From contig CM055113.1 of the NCBI GenBank assembly GCA_029204225.1, positions 8,466,352-8,530,351 on the forward strand: a stretch of DNA of 64,000 bases. Reading direction: 5' to 3'. Positions within the stretch are counted from its first letter, which is position 1; each line of letters starts with the position of its first letter. Origin of the DNA: Diphasiastrum complanatum. Taxonomy: Eukaryota > Streptophyta > Lycopodiopsida > Lycopodiales > Lycopodiaceae. The notes under the pieces were generated by a model. The model saw only the letters and a list, made by a program, of their open reading frames with translations. It had not been told where the DNA came from and did not search any database. Positions 46,546 to 55,863 of this stretch are shown here, piece by piece. Both the position numbers and the translations under genes were made by a program.

Positions 46546-47245
46546 TGTTAGAGCCTTTACTCCCTGTCCAGGTTATTTACAGTTTTCAGAGACACATGTA
46601 CAATCTGTAATTATTGTAATTATTGAAATGGCTAAGTCACCAGCCTATGGTGACCTTTTGTAAGTAAATTGTAAATGAACTGTAATTAGTTGGCATCGGA
46701 CCTCAGAGAGTCGTTCTTTGGCATGGGGTACTGGGTCATTTATTAGGAGTGGCTGGACTGACCTCCTACAATGTAGGAGAGTTGACTAGTCAACAGGACA
46801 CGTGTCATATGCTCACTGGGACAATTGGTCCAGTGAATGAGTGACACATGTTAGCGTTGACCGGTCAAACATGACACGTGTCACATGCTCACTGGGACAC
46901 TTGGTCCAGTGTATGAGTGACACGTCATCCTACTCACTTGCCTATGTGTCAAAGTACTGCCAAGTGGCAAGTGTCGACTGTGCATGGAATTGGCCATGTG
47001 TCGACGTTAGGAAAGGTCAGGGTTAAGGGGTGCTTGAGGATTGTGCATAAGTGAGCCTAGAGAGAGGCATTCCGGATCATAATCTATGCAGCAAAGGTTG
47101 GGAGGAGACAAGGCAGCCAGCTCCACCATGTTTCGTGTGCTTTGATGTTTGTACATGCAGGGAAATCAACAGGGATCGACATTGCTGATTGTTGTGCACG
47201 GGATAGGCCAAGTTTTAAGTGAAGTTTCAGATTTGGAGTCTGACA
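46546..47245 (+). repeat. 3' LTR of the chromovirus
   Basis: A 700-bp copy of 42209-42915, near-identical by eye with a few substitutions and small indels (for example a shorter CGTGCTTAGCTTTGG region near 46710). Confidence 0.9.
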
Positions 47246-47250
47246 CTATG

Positions 47251-48215
47251 CCTGTCTAGAACTGGCAGGGACTGTGTATCCGAGGAAGAGGACTCGTCAT
47301 CCACATCCTCCCAATCTACCTCCACATCAGCCCCCAAGCAAGCCAAACTGACTAGACCTGCTCCAGCTGGCTGTGACTGTGCACGTCTACCCCTGCGAGG
47401 TCGTCCTCTCTTCCCTGGCTAATTCTGTGCTCTGCCTTTCTTGTTCGGTGCACCCTTGGGCCTTCCTGGTCTCTTGCGGACGAGGGGAGCTGTCGATGCC
47501 TCATCACCCCCATGCAAACCACCTGACTGGCTAGGTTGGGCCCAAGCTGAGGCCGGCTGGGTTAGGGAAGGGACTCCCTGAGCAGCTGAGCGAGGAGGAT
47601 GAGCCCGTGGAGTGTGTGCCTGTGGAGCTGCTGCAGGTGGAGGAACTGGCTGTGGAGGGGTCGTCCCTGCAGGAGGTAAGGACAGCGGCGATATGTACTG
47701 AAAGGGGCGCTGTGGTGGCCGGTACTGGTACATCCTGGGTGCTACCAAAGGAGGAGCTAGTGGAGTGGGTGCTGCCAAAGGAGGAGGATGTGAAGTAGGT
47801 GCTGCCACAGGAGGAGCCACTGTGGATGTGAGCGCTACAAGAGAAAACCTGGGAACAGATGGTGGCCTGCCATGGTAACCTAGTGAAGAAGAGATGGCGA
47901 TGGAGGGGCTATAGGCCTCAATGGCATCGGTGGCACTGGAGGTGCTGTGCGGCACATATAAACCCTCTGAGGAATCGGAGGAACTCGAGGCACCTCATGT
48001 AGCTGATGTGGCTGAGACTCTGTGTAGGGGTCGCTGGCAAGAAATGATGGGGGTGCCCTAACACTCGGCATGAGGTGGGCCTCTGAATCCATCGTGGCAA
48101 TCAAGTCGTCTAGCTCTGCATCTGAATACAAATGCTCTGGGCTCTGGGCCTCATCAGGTGCACAATCCCTTTGGCTCATCCCGTGGCTCATCCTATGCAC
48201 CATGTAGACCCTCTG
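47251..48215 (-). pseudogene. Proline-rich, AT-hook-like C-terminal tail of a third hAT-type gene
   Basis: Minus strand: from about 48203 an acidic/helical segment (HLYSDAELDDLIATMDSEAH), then a proline/alanine-rich stretch, then RKRPGRPKGAPNKKGRAQN. RPGRPKG is an AT-hook-like DNA-binding motif. A frameshift near 47935 and a stop at 47419 occur. After the stop the same strand keeps GKRGRPRRGRR and an acidic tail, cut by the chromovirus target site at 47246. Transposase copy 1 ends in a comparable acidic tail with RGRPRG. No transposase core is attached, so the assignment is by analogy. Confidence 0.4.
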
Positions 48216-48452
48216 TCATGTCCATGATCGGTCTCGGGTAACATGTCCCCGCTAGGGACCGGTAGACCGACAACCCGTAAGTTAATTGTGACTATAAGGG
48301 ATTTGGGGCCCTTATGTGTACATGGTCATAATTAATGGAGGCTGCCGCCCAGAGACACATCGCTCAAAGACGGATCAGAGCATCACAGGCAGGCGGTTCC
48401 CAGAGACTCACTTGTGGCAGAGGGAGACCCCCAGGCAGGAGTGTACAACAAA

Positions 48453-48455
<3 letters not shown>

Positions 48456-48523
<68 letters not shown>
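48456..48523. repeat. (GA)n microsatellite
   Basis: About 34 GA units. The long E/R or S/L frames over it are artefacts. Confidence 0.95.
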
Positions 48524-48527
<4 letters not shown>

Positions 48528-48639
48528 CGGACGTAGTATGGAAATTATACATGCTGCACCTGTTGTTTTACACAGGTATATCTTCATGTCTCTCATATCA
48601 TCTGCATCATGTCCAATCATTGAACATAACATGCTAAAC

Positions 48640-48735
48640 CCAAAACCCTAACAAGTGGTACAGTTAACATAACACCCTAAACCCTAAACCCTAACAAATC
48701 GCACGATTAACATAACATCATAAACCCACAACCCC
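48640..48735. repeat. Interstitial telomere-type motifs
   Basis: CCCTAAACCCTAAACCCTAA near 48672-48691, with single CCCTAA or ACCCTAA motifs on both sides. Short, so not a telomere. Similar short runs occur at 51267-51287, 52731-52745 and 52757-52770. Confidence 0.8.
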
Positions 48736-48926
48736 ACAGCCATGACCATCAAAACTACAGGGACCCTATTTTTGTCAAATACTATTGTTTTGATAATAGG
48801 TTGCAATTTTTTTTTTAAGTTTTATTTTATTTTTGTTTTTAGGGCCAAAAAACAGTATATGCTAATTTATATATTGATTATATGATATATAGATTATCAT
48901 ATAATGCATATATATACATCATAGAT

Positions 48927-49009
48927 GCCGCGGTACTGGGAACCGCGGTTCCCAGTACCGCGGCACCATACTGGTACCACGACACCATACTGGTGCTGCG
49001 GTACCACAA
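48927..49009. repeat. Perfect 38-bp palindrome and GC-rich block downstream of transposase copy 2
   Basis: 48927-48964 is a perfect palindrome centred on CCGCGG (arms GCCGCGGTACTGGGAACCG). It is followed by CACCATACTGG and GCGGTACCACAA units that match the reverse complement of the block at 40718-40770. Position relative to the transposase stop (about 0.7 kb) is the same for both copies. Confidence 0.85.
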
Positions 49010-49639
49010 TTAATTAATATTTTTATTATTTAATTTGTTTTTTTGACCTAAACTACCCGCCCCCCTCACTCTCTCCCTCACTGCTGTCCGTGCCCTCCCT
49101 GCCTTCTTCATCTGATTCCATTTCACCCTGTCTTTGAGGTTGATCTGTTGCCTTCCACCCCGCTATTGGTGTTTCCATCATTGCTGTTTTATTTCCAGCT
49201 TTTCGCCTCCTATCGCATTCACGATCGTCTCTACCTTTTTTCCACAACTCCCTCCATCGCAATGGTGCAATCCAACCTTGTCGATCTGTGGGACGAGGTG
49301 GACGTTGTCAGGCGGGTTGCCGACATGGAGGGTATAAAGTCCTCAATCCAAGGATCCTATTCTAAGCATGCCAATCACAAGCAACACAAGGGAACCTGAT
49401 GGTGGACAAACCAACCCAACCAAACCTAGATCGAACGGATCTAGCCCCCAAGCTATGGATCAATCGTTCAGAGAGGAATGAGGCATCACACCAACAACAT
49501 CCTGCCACCGGTAATGCTATCAAGCATACACTAGTGAGAGCCCAACAGGTATACTTATGCCCTCCAAGGCCCATGCACCACTAGTAGTGCACTGTGACAC
49601 CTCACTGGACACCTTTGCAGCCTATCTGGGCCACGTCAT
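49010..49639. other. 3' flank of transposase copy 2
   Basis: A plus-strand frame at 49262-49399 (MVQSNLVDLWDEVDVVRRVA) looks protein-like but has no recognised family. Otherwise non-coding. Confidence 0.4.
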
Positions 49640-52614
49640 CTAGTTCCCCGATGACTCACTGATAGACTCATACAAATCCACCATCAAGTGTTTAGGCCTC
49701 GCAAACTCTGTCCAACCATCATCTGAAAGGGTCCGTGTAGCGAGAGTACTGCGTGGGGCACATGGACCATCCCCTACAATGTCGACCGTCTCGTCTGAAT
49801 CATATGTGGGCTCATCAGAGGAGGAGGGCAATGGAACGTCAGCAGGGAGGGGGGTAGGCTCCTCGGTGTCAGCATCATCCTCAGGATCACCCCGCAGAGC
49901 ACGCCGAGCGGCCTCGTCTTGGTCAACCTCTACCTCTACCTCAGGATCGGCCGTGGGAACCAGGCAATCATCGGGATTGACCTACACAAGCCAATCATTT
50001 GTGAGAATAGCCGAAGCAACCGTGAGGGCATTAAACTGATTGTCTATTATAGCACGAAAGCAAACGATAGAGCATAGAAATATACCTGCAGCAGTAGGGC
50101 GCGTACGCCTCTTGCCCTCATGTTGTCCGCGATGCGTCGAACCACCCTGGTGTTGGTGTCGTAGTACACCAAGTCATTGTATCACTCAGTCGTGAGGCGG
50201 TTCCGCCTGTTCGTGTGAACAAGGCTGAACGCTGACCAGTTCCGATCGCACACGCAAGCAGAACAATCCTGCATTTATTGGTAGCCACTCGAGTGAGTTG
50301 CGGCCTTATAGAGACAATGCGGAAACTGTTTAGATGAATGAGATTAGATAACATACCTGTGACAGGACTCGGAACGCGAGCATCCTCAGCTCTGTTTGTC
50401 CAGCGTCGTAGGTATCCCACCATGATACAGGCATAAGCCTGTTCTCTCGGAGAGCCTCGCCGAACAGCCCCAGGCAGTGCCTGAAATTGAGCAATGGTGG
50501 GAAGTTGAATTGAGCAAGCGAAAGGTAGTCGAGCGAGCGAGCGGGGGTAGAGCAAGAGTTTACCTGTAACTCAGCCTCTGCTCCTCGAGCCTGCTGCGGA
50601 AACCAGTGTCGCTGCTGAGGAGGCGGATGTATGAGAACCAGTATGCACGCAGCTCTCTATCGTCGTACTGCCTCTCGCTCTGAAACAGCAGATGCAGTAC
50701 ATGGGCTACACTGTGAATGGGCCGGTGAAACTTATCCCATCACCGCCGCCACAACCGCCTAATAGGCTCCAACCTGTGGAACATACCATGTGAAGGCAAC
50801 AATTACACAATTGCGTGCTGCGGCACCAAGACGAAATAGAGTGCGAATGGAAGGAAAGTTCGTGAGACGGAAAAAGTTATACCTGGCAGGGTCCAGCTCA
50901 AAACGCTGGAGAGACTCGCCTATGCGGTCCATGAACTCGTATATGAGGCCCATCGTGCACCCCTCGTGATCAACGAGCCTCAGAACAGAGTAGATGGGGC
51001 GCATGACGTCCATGAGCTGCTGCATATCAACCCAGAAGGGCTCCATGAAAAAGATCCCGTGGAAGACCAAGCCGTCCGGGGTCTGAGATAGGTCCATGGC
51101 CATGAACTCTGCAGAAGTAGCCATGCGCCGCAAATCACCCTTGAGCTCGTGTAGCCGCTCGAGCATGATGAACTGGAAGGCGAAGCGGGTGCGAGCGGGC
51201 TTCTTCAAGTCGAGCTTGCATTGAAAAGCGGAATAAGACGCACACACGAAAACCCCAACGCATCCCTAAACCCTAAACCCTGGAATTATTGGCGTGTGCA
51301 ACAGAACTGTAAATGAGCCAAAAAATAAGTAGCATCTTACCTGCTGAATGTGTGGAAAAGGGCGGTGGTGCAGCGCTTGCGTGTGACGAAGTCCACAACC
51401 TCAAGTGCCCTCGTGAGAATCTCACTAACCCAAGGCAGGCGCCCGATGGAATGCATGAGGAGGTCTAGTGACAGTGCGGCACATGGAGTCCACACAATGG
51501 AGGGGTACTCTGCCATAAGAAGCTCCCCCATACCCCGGCAGTTGCACGCATTGTCCGTCACAACCTATCGCGAACAGTTGATACGATTAATGCACAGCTT
51601 GAAAACGCATTGCAATCAATCGAAAACTAATGACACCTTTGTATCAACATTGCGCAGTAAATGATCAAGCAACTAATGAAAAAAATTGTACCTGGACAAC
51701 GCGCTGTGGCCCGACCTCCTGTATCGCCGCGCGGATGATGTCGTAGATGTACTCGGCCGTGTGCACTCTCCCAGTCCACTCATCAGCCATAATGGAGCAG
51801 CCGTATCTATCCCAGGCCTCCTGCAACGATGCTAGTCTCTCTGACAGATGCAACCCGCTCCTGGAGCAAAGGGCCGCAAAGCACGTCGGTTGTGGGTGGT
51901 GTGTAGGTGGGCCCACAGACTGCAACTTTCAAGATAGCCTCTCGAAAGATGCAGGATGAGACCATGATGAAGGGGAGGTTCAAGTCATAGAACATTTGTG
52001 CTATGGTCCTGGTGGCCTCTCTGTGCCGCCCCTCTCTGAAAGATCCCGGCATGGTCATCTGTCTAGTGCCTCGGGATGTGGATGGCTGGGAGGATGTGGA
52101 TGGCTGGGAGGATGCGGATGGACGATGCGGATCTGGAGGTGGTGGCATAGGTGTAGGTGCGGAAACGGAGGATGCGGATGGATGGTGCGGATCTGGAGGT
52201 GGTGGCATAGGCGTAGGTGCAGCAGTGGAGGCTGTGGATCTATGGGGAGTACTGGCGGAGGGGGGGTGGCATTGGCGGAGGCGGCGGCGGCGGTGGTGGG
52301 TGCGGAGGCGGGGGTGGGGGCGGTGGCGGGGGAGGTGGCAGCGGGTGCACCAGGGAAGCGGAGTCCGCGACATCTGTGGATGGCTCGCCGGCCTCAGCAC
52401 CTAGCTTAGTATATGTCTCGAGAATGCGAGCCCTTTCCACAGACGGGATGACCATACAAACGCCGATCCCATAGTTTCCCCCTGTGGGTCGGACTCGCAA
52501 TCCCCCCAAATGTGCTCGGGCCCAAGAGGCGTTCCCTGTGAACTGCTTTCGACAAAAGGGCAACGCCACTTTTTGTCGGGCAACAACTTCACCTCATCCC
52601 AGATGGGACGAGCG

Positions 52615-52619
<5 letters not shown>
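49640..52619 (-). pseudogene. hAT-superfamily transposase gene with BED finger and DUF659, copy 2
   Basis: Start ATG at 52619 (MAARPIWDEVKLLPDKKWRC). The BED finger is split by a one-base shift near 52556 (KKWRCPF, then CRKQFTGNASWARAHL). A proline-run linker (about 52250-52340) follows, then DUF659 (DRYGCSIMADEWTGR near 51800), an intron, the catalytic-core part VVTDNACNCRGMGELL...WTPCAALSLDLLMHSIG (51340-51570), a further intron, LDLKKPARTRFAF...LVDHEGCTMGLIYEFMDRIG (50885-51215), FHRPIHSVAHVLH (near 50720), SWWDTYDAGQTELRMLAFRV (near 50410) and the dimerisation end DRNWSAFSLVHTNRRNRLT (near 50220). It ends in an acidic tail (VNPDDC..., stop at 49640). Introns have GT/AG ends. A stop near 50170 and the BED shift inactivate it. 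Confidence 0.83.
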
Positions 52620-52681
<62 letters not shown>

Positions 52682-52785
52682 CACACACACAAGCACACAA
52701 ATCTAATACCTCTCTCTCTCTCTCTCCTCCTAAACCCTAAACCCAAGCACGCAGACCCTAAACCCTAAACTCACACACACACACA

Positions 52786-52863
<78 letters not shown>

Positions 52864-53080
52864 AATCACCACATGCACACACAAATCAACTCACACACAC
52901 ACACATCATCACACACACACACACACTCACACAAATCATCACACCCTCACCCACCCACATGCACACACACTCTCTCTCTCTCTCTCAAACCCCCACTCAC
53001 CATATCTCTCTCTCTCTCACTCACCATAACTCTTTCTCTCACGCGCTCTATCTCTCTCTCGCTCTCTCGCTCTCTGTCTG
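52620..53080. repeat. CT/AC microsatellite complex at the 5' end of transposase copy 2
   Basis: (CT)n at 52620-52678 abuts the transposase start codon on the minus strand, so the mRNA leader would be a pure GA run. Further (CT)n at 52791-52843, (AC)n at 52844-52862, and mixed CACA/TCTC and CCCTAAA motifs run to about 53080. Confidence 0.9.
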
Positions 53081-53139
53081 CGTTGTGTTCTGCTGCCCGC
53101 GCTCGGGCCTTCTGTTTTTTTTTTTTTAATATTTTTAAA

Positions 53140-53335
53140 AAACGCGTCCGGGGCCCGGACGCGTTATGGGCCTCATATGCGTCCGCAGCCGGGACGTTGG
53201 ACGCGTCTGCTAGATGCGTCCAAAAAAAAAATTTAGAAAAATTAGACGCGTCTGACCCCGCGTCCAGGGGTCGGACGCATCTGGGTCCGGACGCCCGGAC
53301 GCAAATTGCCCACGTCCGGCCCGGACCCTCATGCA
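53140..53335. repeat. Cluster of GGACGCGTC-type palindromic motifs
   Basis: More than ten copies of GGACGC(G/A)T or its complement in about 190 bp, including ACGCGTCCGG...CCGGACGCGT (53142-53164) and GACGCGTC. It lies about 520 bp upstream of the transposase copy 2 start. High GC and CpG compared with both flanks. It may be the transposase-binding or promoter end of that element. Confidence 0.75.
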
Positions 53336-53561
53336 TATTATATATATATGTTTCATGGACCTTTTTGAAACGCCTTTTTGCAAAGGGTTTGAAACGGGAA
53401 AGAATCGGCAACCCTGGAAAAGAGATGGCGAATCGGTTGTAGGGTTTTCTTTTTCTAGGGAATTTTTTTCTAGATAACGAGTTAAAAAATGCAAAATAAA
53501 ACAAATTCTAACCTTTTCGAAAAAAAATAGAGCCTAAAAAAAGAAAAAGTAGTTGAGTGGC

Positions 53562-53935
53562 AGTTATGGACTTGGCTTATTACATTCGCCGCGTCCATTC
53601 TTTTATTGTTATTATGCATAAGCAGGCCTAAGGGCCCTTTTTATTCATATGCTGGCCTTGGGCCCTATTTGGTTAAATTTTTAGGACTTGGTCACATTGA
53701 TTTGGATTGGGTGTCCTCCTATTGGGAGGGCGCACTATTTTCCCTCCAAATCCTTTTCCCTCCCTTATTTGAATCCTCCATTTGATTCAGGGAGAGGGTA
53801 TAAATAGCGCAGCATTGTATTCCTTTATTCAGTTTATGATGATTGCTCCTCTTTAAGCCTCCTTAAGCATTCTCTTCCTGCTTTCTAGCTTAAGTCCTGC
53901 TTTCTAGCATAGCTAGTGAATCTTAGCTTGTAACT
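53562..53935 (+). repeat. 5' LTR of the deleted sibling element
   Basis: A 374-bp LTR, ends AGTTATGG and TTGTAACT. TATAAATA at 53799-53806 is a good TATA box; transcription would start shortly downstream. Matches 5891-6263 in reverse complement. Confidence 0.92.
53799..53806 (+). promoter_or_regulatory. LTR TATA box
   Basis: GGGTATAAATAGCGC in the LTR U3 region. The same position in the other family LTRs has GGGTATAAGTAGGGC. Confidence 0.75.
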
Positions 53936-53947
53936 TGGTATCAGAGC
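53936..53947 (+). other. Primer binding site of the deleted sibling element
   Basis: TGGTATCAGAGC abutting the LTR end TAACT with no spacer; initiator-Met tRNA type. Confidence 0.92.
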
Positions 53948-54966
53948 ACTTTCCTGCAGATTGGTGGAGGCTGTCCAGCGCCCTACCACCCATCACTTTC
54001 ATCGATTTTTCTCCGTCATTTTTGCAAATTGGTGGTGGCTGTCCAGCACCCTACTGCCCATCACTTTCGACGATTTCTTCATCATTTTTTGCAGTTTTGG
54101 TGGAGGCTGTCCAGCGCCCTGCTAACCCATCACTTTCGTCGATTTTTTAGGCAGATTTTCATTGTTTTTGCAGATTTGGTAACTATTGCCCAGCGCCCTA
54201 CTACCTCATCATTTTCGACACTTTTCGTCACCGATTTGCTGTCCATTTTTTATATTGATTGGAGGCTGTCCAGCACCCTACTACCATCTCATTTTCAGCG
54301 GTAACCCATCACTTTCGTCGATTTTTTCGGCAGATTTTCATTGTTTTTGCAGATTTGGTAGCTATTGCCCAGCGCCCTACTACCTCATCATTTTCGACAC
54401 TTTTCGTCACCGATTTGCTGTCCATTTTTTATATTGACTGGAGGCTGTCCAGCGCTCTACTACCGTCTCATTTTCAACGGTTCTCTTCACTGACTTGCTA
54501 TCCGTTTCGGCTATTGATTGGAGGCTGTTCGGCAGCTTACTTCAGCACCTTTTTTCAGCCTATTCTTCAGCATATTGTGGATGTTGGTAGTTGCTGCCCA
54601 GTGCCCTATTATCTTAAGCTTCTACCTCTCTTTGTTGGCACTACCGAGTGAACGACGGATCAACACCCACCCAGGTATTGCTTGCGCCCTTTCTGCACTT
54701 CCGTTTTGCACCTACTTGCTGTCTTTTCTGCTCACATACTGCTCTTTCCAACCCCTATTCATGTTCATATTTGTTGCCTCACACCCTCCTCTGTCCATTT
54801 TTCCATTTTGTTAGAAACCTTCTACTTTCTCAGCCCCTCATTTTTTGATTATCATCCATCTTGATTGACTGTTTACGTGCCATTTTTGGTGATTTCGGAA
54901 GTTAGACTAAGTTGGGGTGACAACAAACGTCCTCTCCCTCAGGTTTTTGTCTCTTCCTTAGTCCCT
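53948..54966 (+). repeat. Tandem-repeat leader of the deleted sibling element
   Basis: About nine degenerate units with the core GGCTGTCCAGCGCCCTAC, each followed by CATCACTTTCGTCGATTTTT- and TTTTGCAGATTTGGT-like arms, from 53955 to about 54625. The pre-gag motif GGGGTGACAACAAACGTCC then TCTCCCTCAGGTTTT occurs at 54916-54950, 17 bp before the gag ATG. Frames through the units are not conserved as protein. Confidence 0.85.
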
Positions 54967-55055
54967 ATGGTGACTTCTTCATCAGAAGACCCTCCGCAGA
55001 GCTCTTTAGATGATCGTTTTACACATAATAATTCCCGCATGGATCATCTTGAGAG
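54967..55055 (+). pseudogene. Gag stub of the deleted sibling element
   Basis: MVTSSSEDPPQSSLDDRFTH and MDHLE follow the outer element's gag start closely. The frame then runs into LTR sequence. Confidence 0.85.
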
Positions 55056-55358
55056 GGCCCTTTTTATTCATATACTGGCCTTGGGCCCTATTTGGTTAAA
55101 TTTTTAGGACTTGGTCACATTGATTTGGAGTGGGTGTCCTCCTATTGGGAGGGCGCACTATTTTCCCTCCAAATCCTTTTCCCTCCCTTTTTTGAATCCT
55201 CCATTTGATTCAGGGAGAGGGTATAAGTAGGGCAGCATTGTATTCCTTTATTCAGTTTATGATGATTGCTCCTCTTTTAGCCTCCTTAAGCATTCTCTTC
55301 TTGCTTTCTAGCTTAAGTCCTGCTTTCTAGCATAGCTAGCGAATCTTAGCTTGTAACT
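55056..55358 (+). repeat. 5'-truncated 3' LTR of the deleted sibling element
   Basis: Matches about 53633-53935, including GGGTATAAGTAGGGC, and ends CTTGTAACT before the target duplication. Confidence 0.9.
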
Positions 55359-55762
55359 GTGGCATACTTACATGCAAGCAAAAACAATCCTGTTTTGAAA
55401 TGGTTTGAAACTTCTTGAATTATGTATCTTCTGATACTCAATCTTTTTTTGTGATGCTTCCATAGCTAGTTTCCTTCTAGATTTCATCTGTTGTGTCTAT
55501 TATTGACGTTAAGATGCTTAGAAGATAGACATGTATGTTCATCCCCTTTCAAACAAGGTGGGACTTACCCCTAGGTGGCATCCTGCAAGACAAGAATGGA
55601 TGAATGCATGTGGTAGGTGTAGAGGTTCCCATCAACGTTCACTTACCGAGTTGTAAGCTGAAGTCCAATGGATGCAACAACAACATTATCCAGATTCAAA
55701 ATCTCATTGATTACAGTTGCCTCCAACAAAGTGGCCTTGTGTGAAAGCATTATGGTCTTATT

Positions 55763-55851
55763 AACGCTTCTTGGTTTCCAAGGGGAGGCTCGGACCTGGG
55801 ACCAAAGAAACTTTGGATGTCAAGCTAACCAACTGAGCCAACCTCGTTGCG
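55763..55851 (-). mobile_element. tRNA-derived SINE, short copy
   Basis: An 89-bp insertion flanked by a perfect 12-bp target duplication TATGGTCTTATT (55751-55762 and 55852-55863). On the minus strand it has an A-box-like TGGCTCAGTTGGTTAGC and a B-box-like GGTCCGAGCC, then CCTTGGAAACCAAGAAGC. There is no tRNA cloverleaf, so it is a SINE and not a tRNA gene. A relative is at 58343-58412. Confidence 0.88.
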
Positions 55852-55863
55852 TATGGTCTTATT

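Larger units (their letters stand above)
42209..47245 (+). mobile_element. Ty3/gypsy chromovirus with full LTRs, decayed coding
   Basis: LTRs 42209-42915 and 46546-47245 with canonical ends (TGTTA...TGACA), exact target duplication CTATG (42204-42208 and 47246-47250), PBS TGGTATCAGAGCC at 42918 and a purine tract (GAGTGGGAAGGGA) before the 3' LTR. The 3.6-kb interior keeps the order gag, protease, RT, RNase H, integrase, chromodomain, but all are broken by many stops and small deletions. The interior looks more decayed than the LTR pair, which suggests it was already degraded or shortened when it moved, or that LTR exchange occurred. Confidence 0.9.
53562..55358 (+). mobile_element. Internally deleted sibling of the gag-protease LTR element
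   Basis: Plus-strand copy of the same family as 5891-21096, with exact target duplication GTGGC (53557-53561 and 55359-55363). It keeps a full 5' LTR, PBS, repetitive leader and the first about 30 gag codons. It then jumps at about 55055 into the 3' LTR, which lacks its first about 75 bp. The junction has only 2-3 bp of shared sequence, pointing to end-joining or template switching and not LTR recombination. Confidence 0.9.

Noticed and set aside
48316-48651. Frames encoding long Arg-Glu or Ser-Leu runs (also 52484-52768 and 62114-62484)
   Set aside because: Translations of GA/CT microsatellites.
48640-48735. Possible telomere end from CCCTAAA motifs
   Set aside because: Only two to three units with coding-like and repeat DNA on both sides.
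48904-53338. ATGCATAT at 48904-48911 and 53331-53338 as an 8-bp hAT target duplication for transposase copy 2
   Set aside because: The sequences just inside do not form terminal inverted repeats, and both sites lie in AT-repeat DNA where an 8-bp match is likely by chance.
55763-55851. Possible tRNA gene from A/B-box motifs
   Set aside because: No acceptor stem or anticodon arm, and the 12-bp target duplication marks a SINE.
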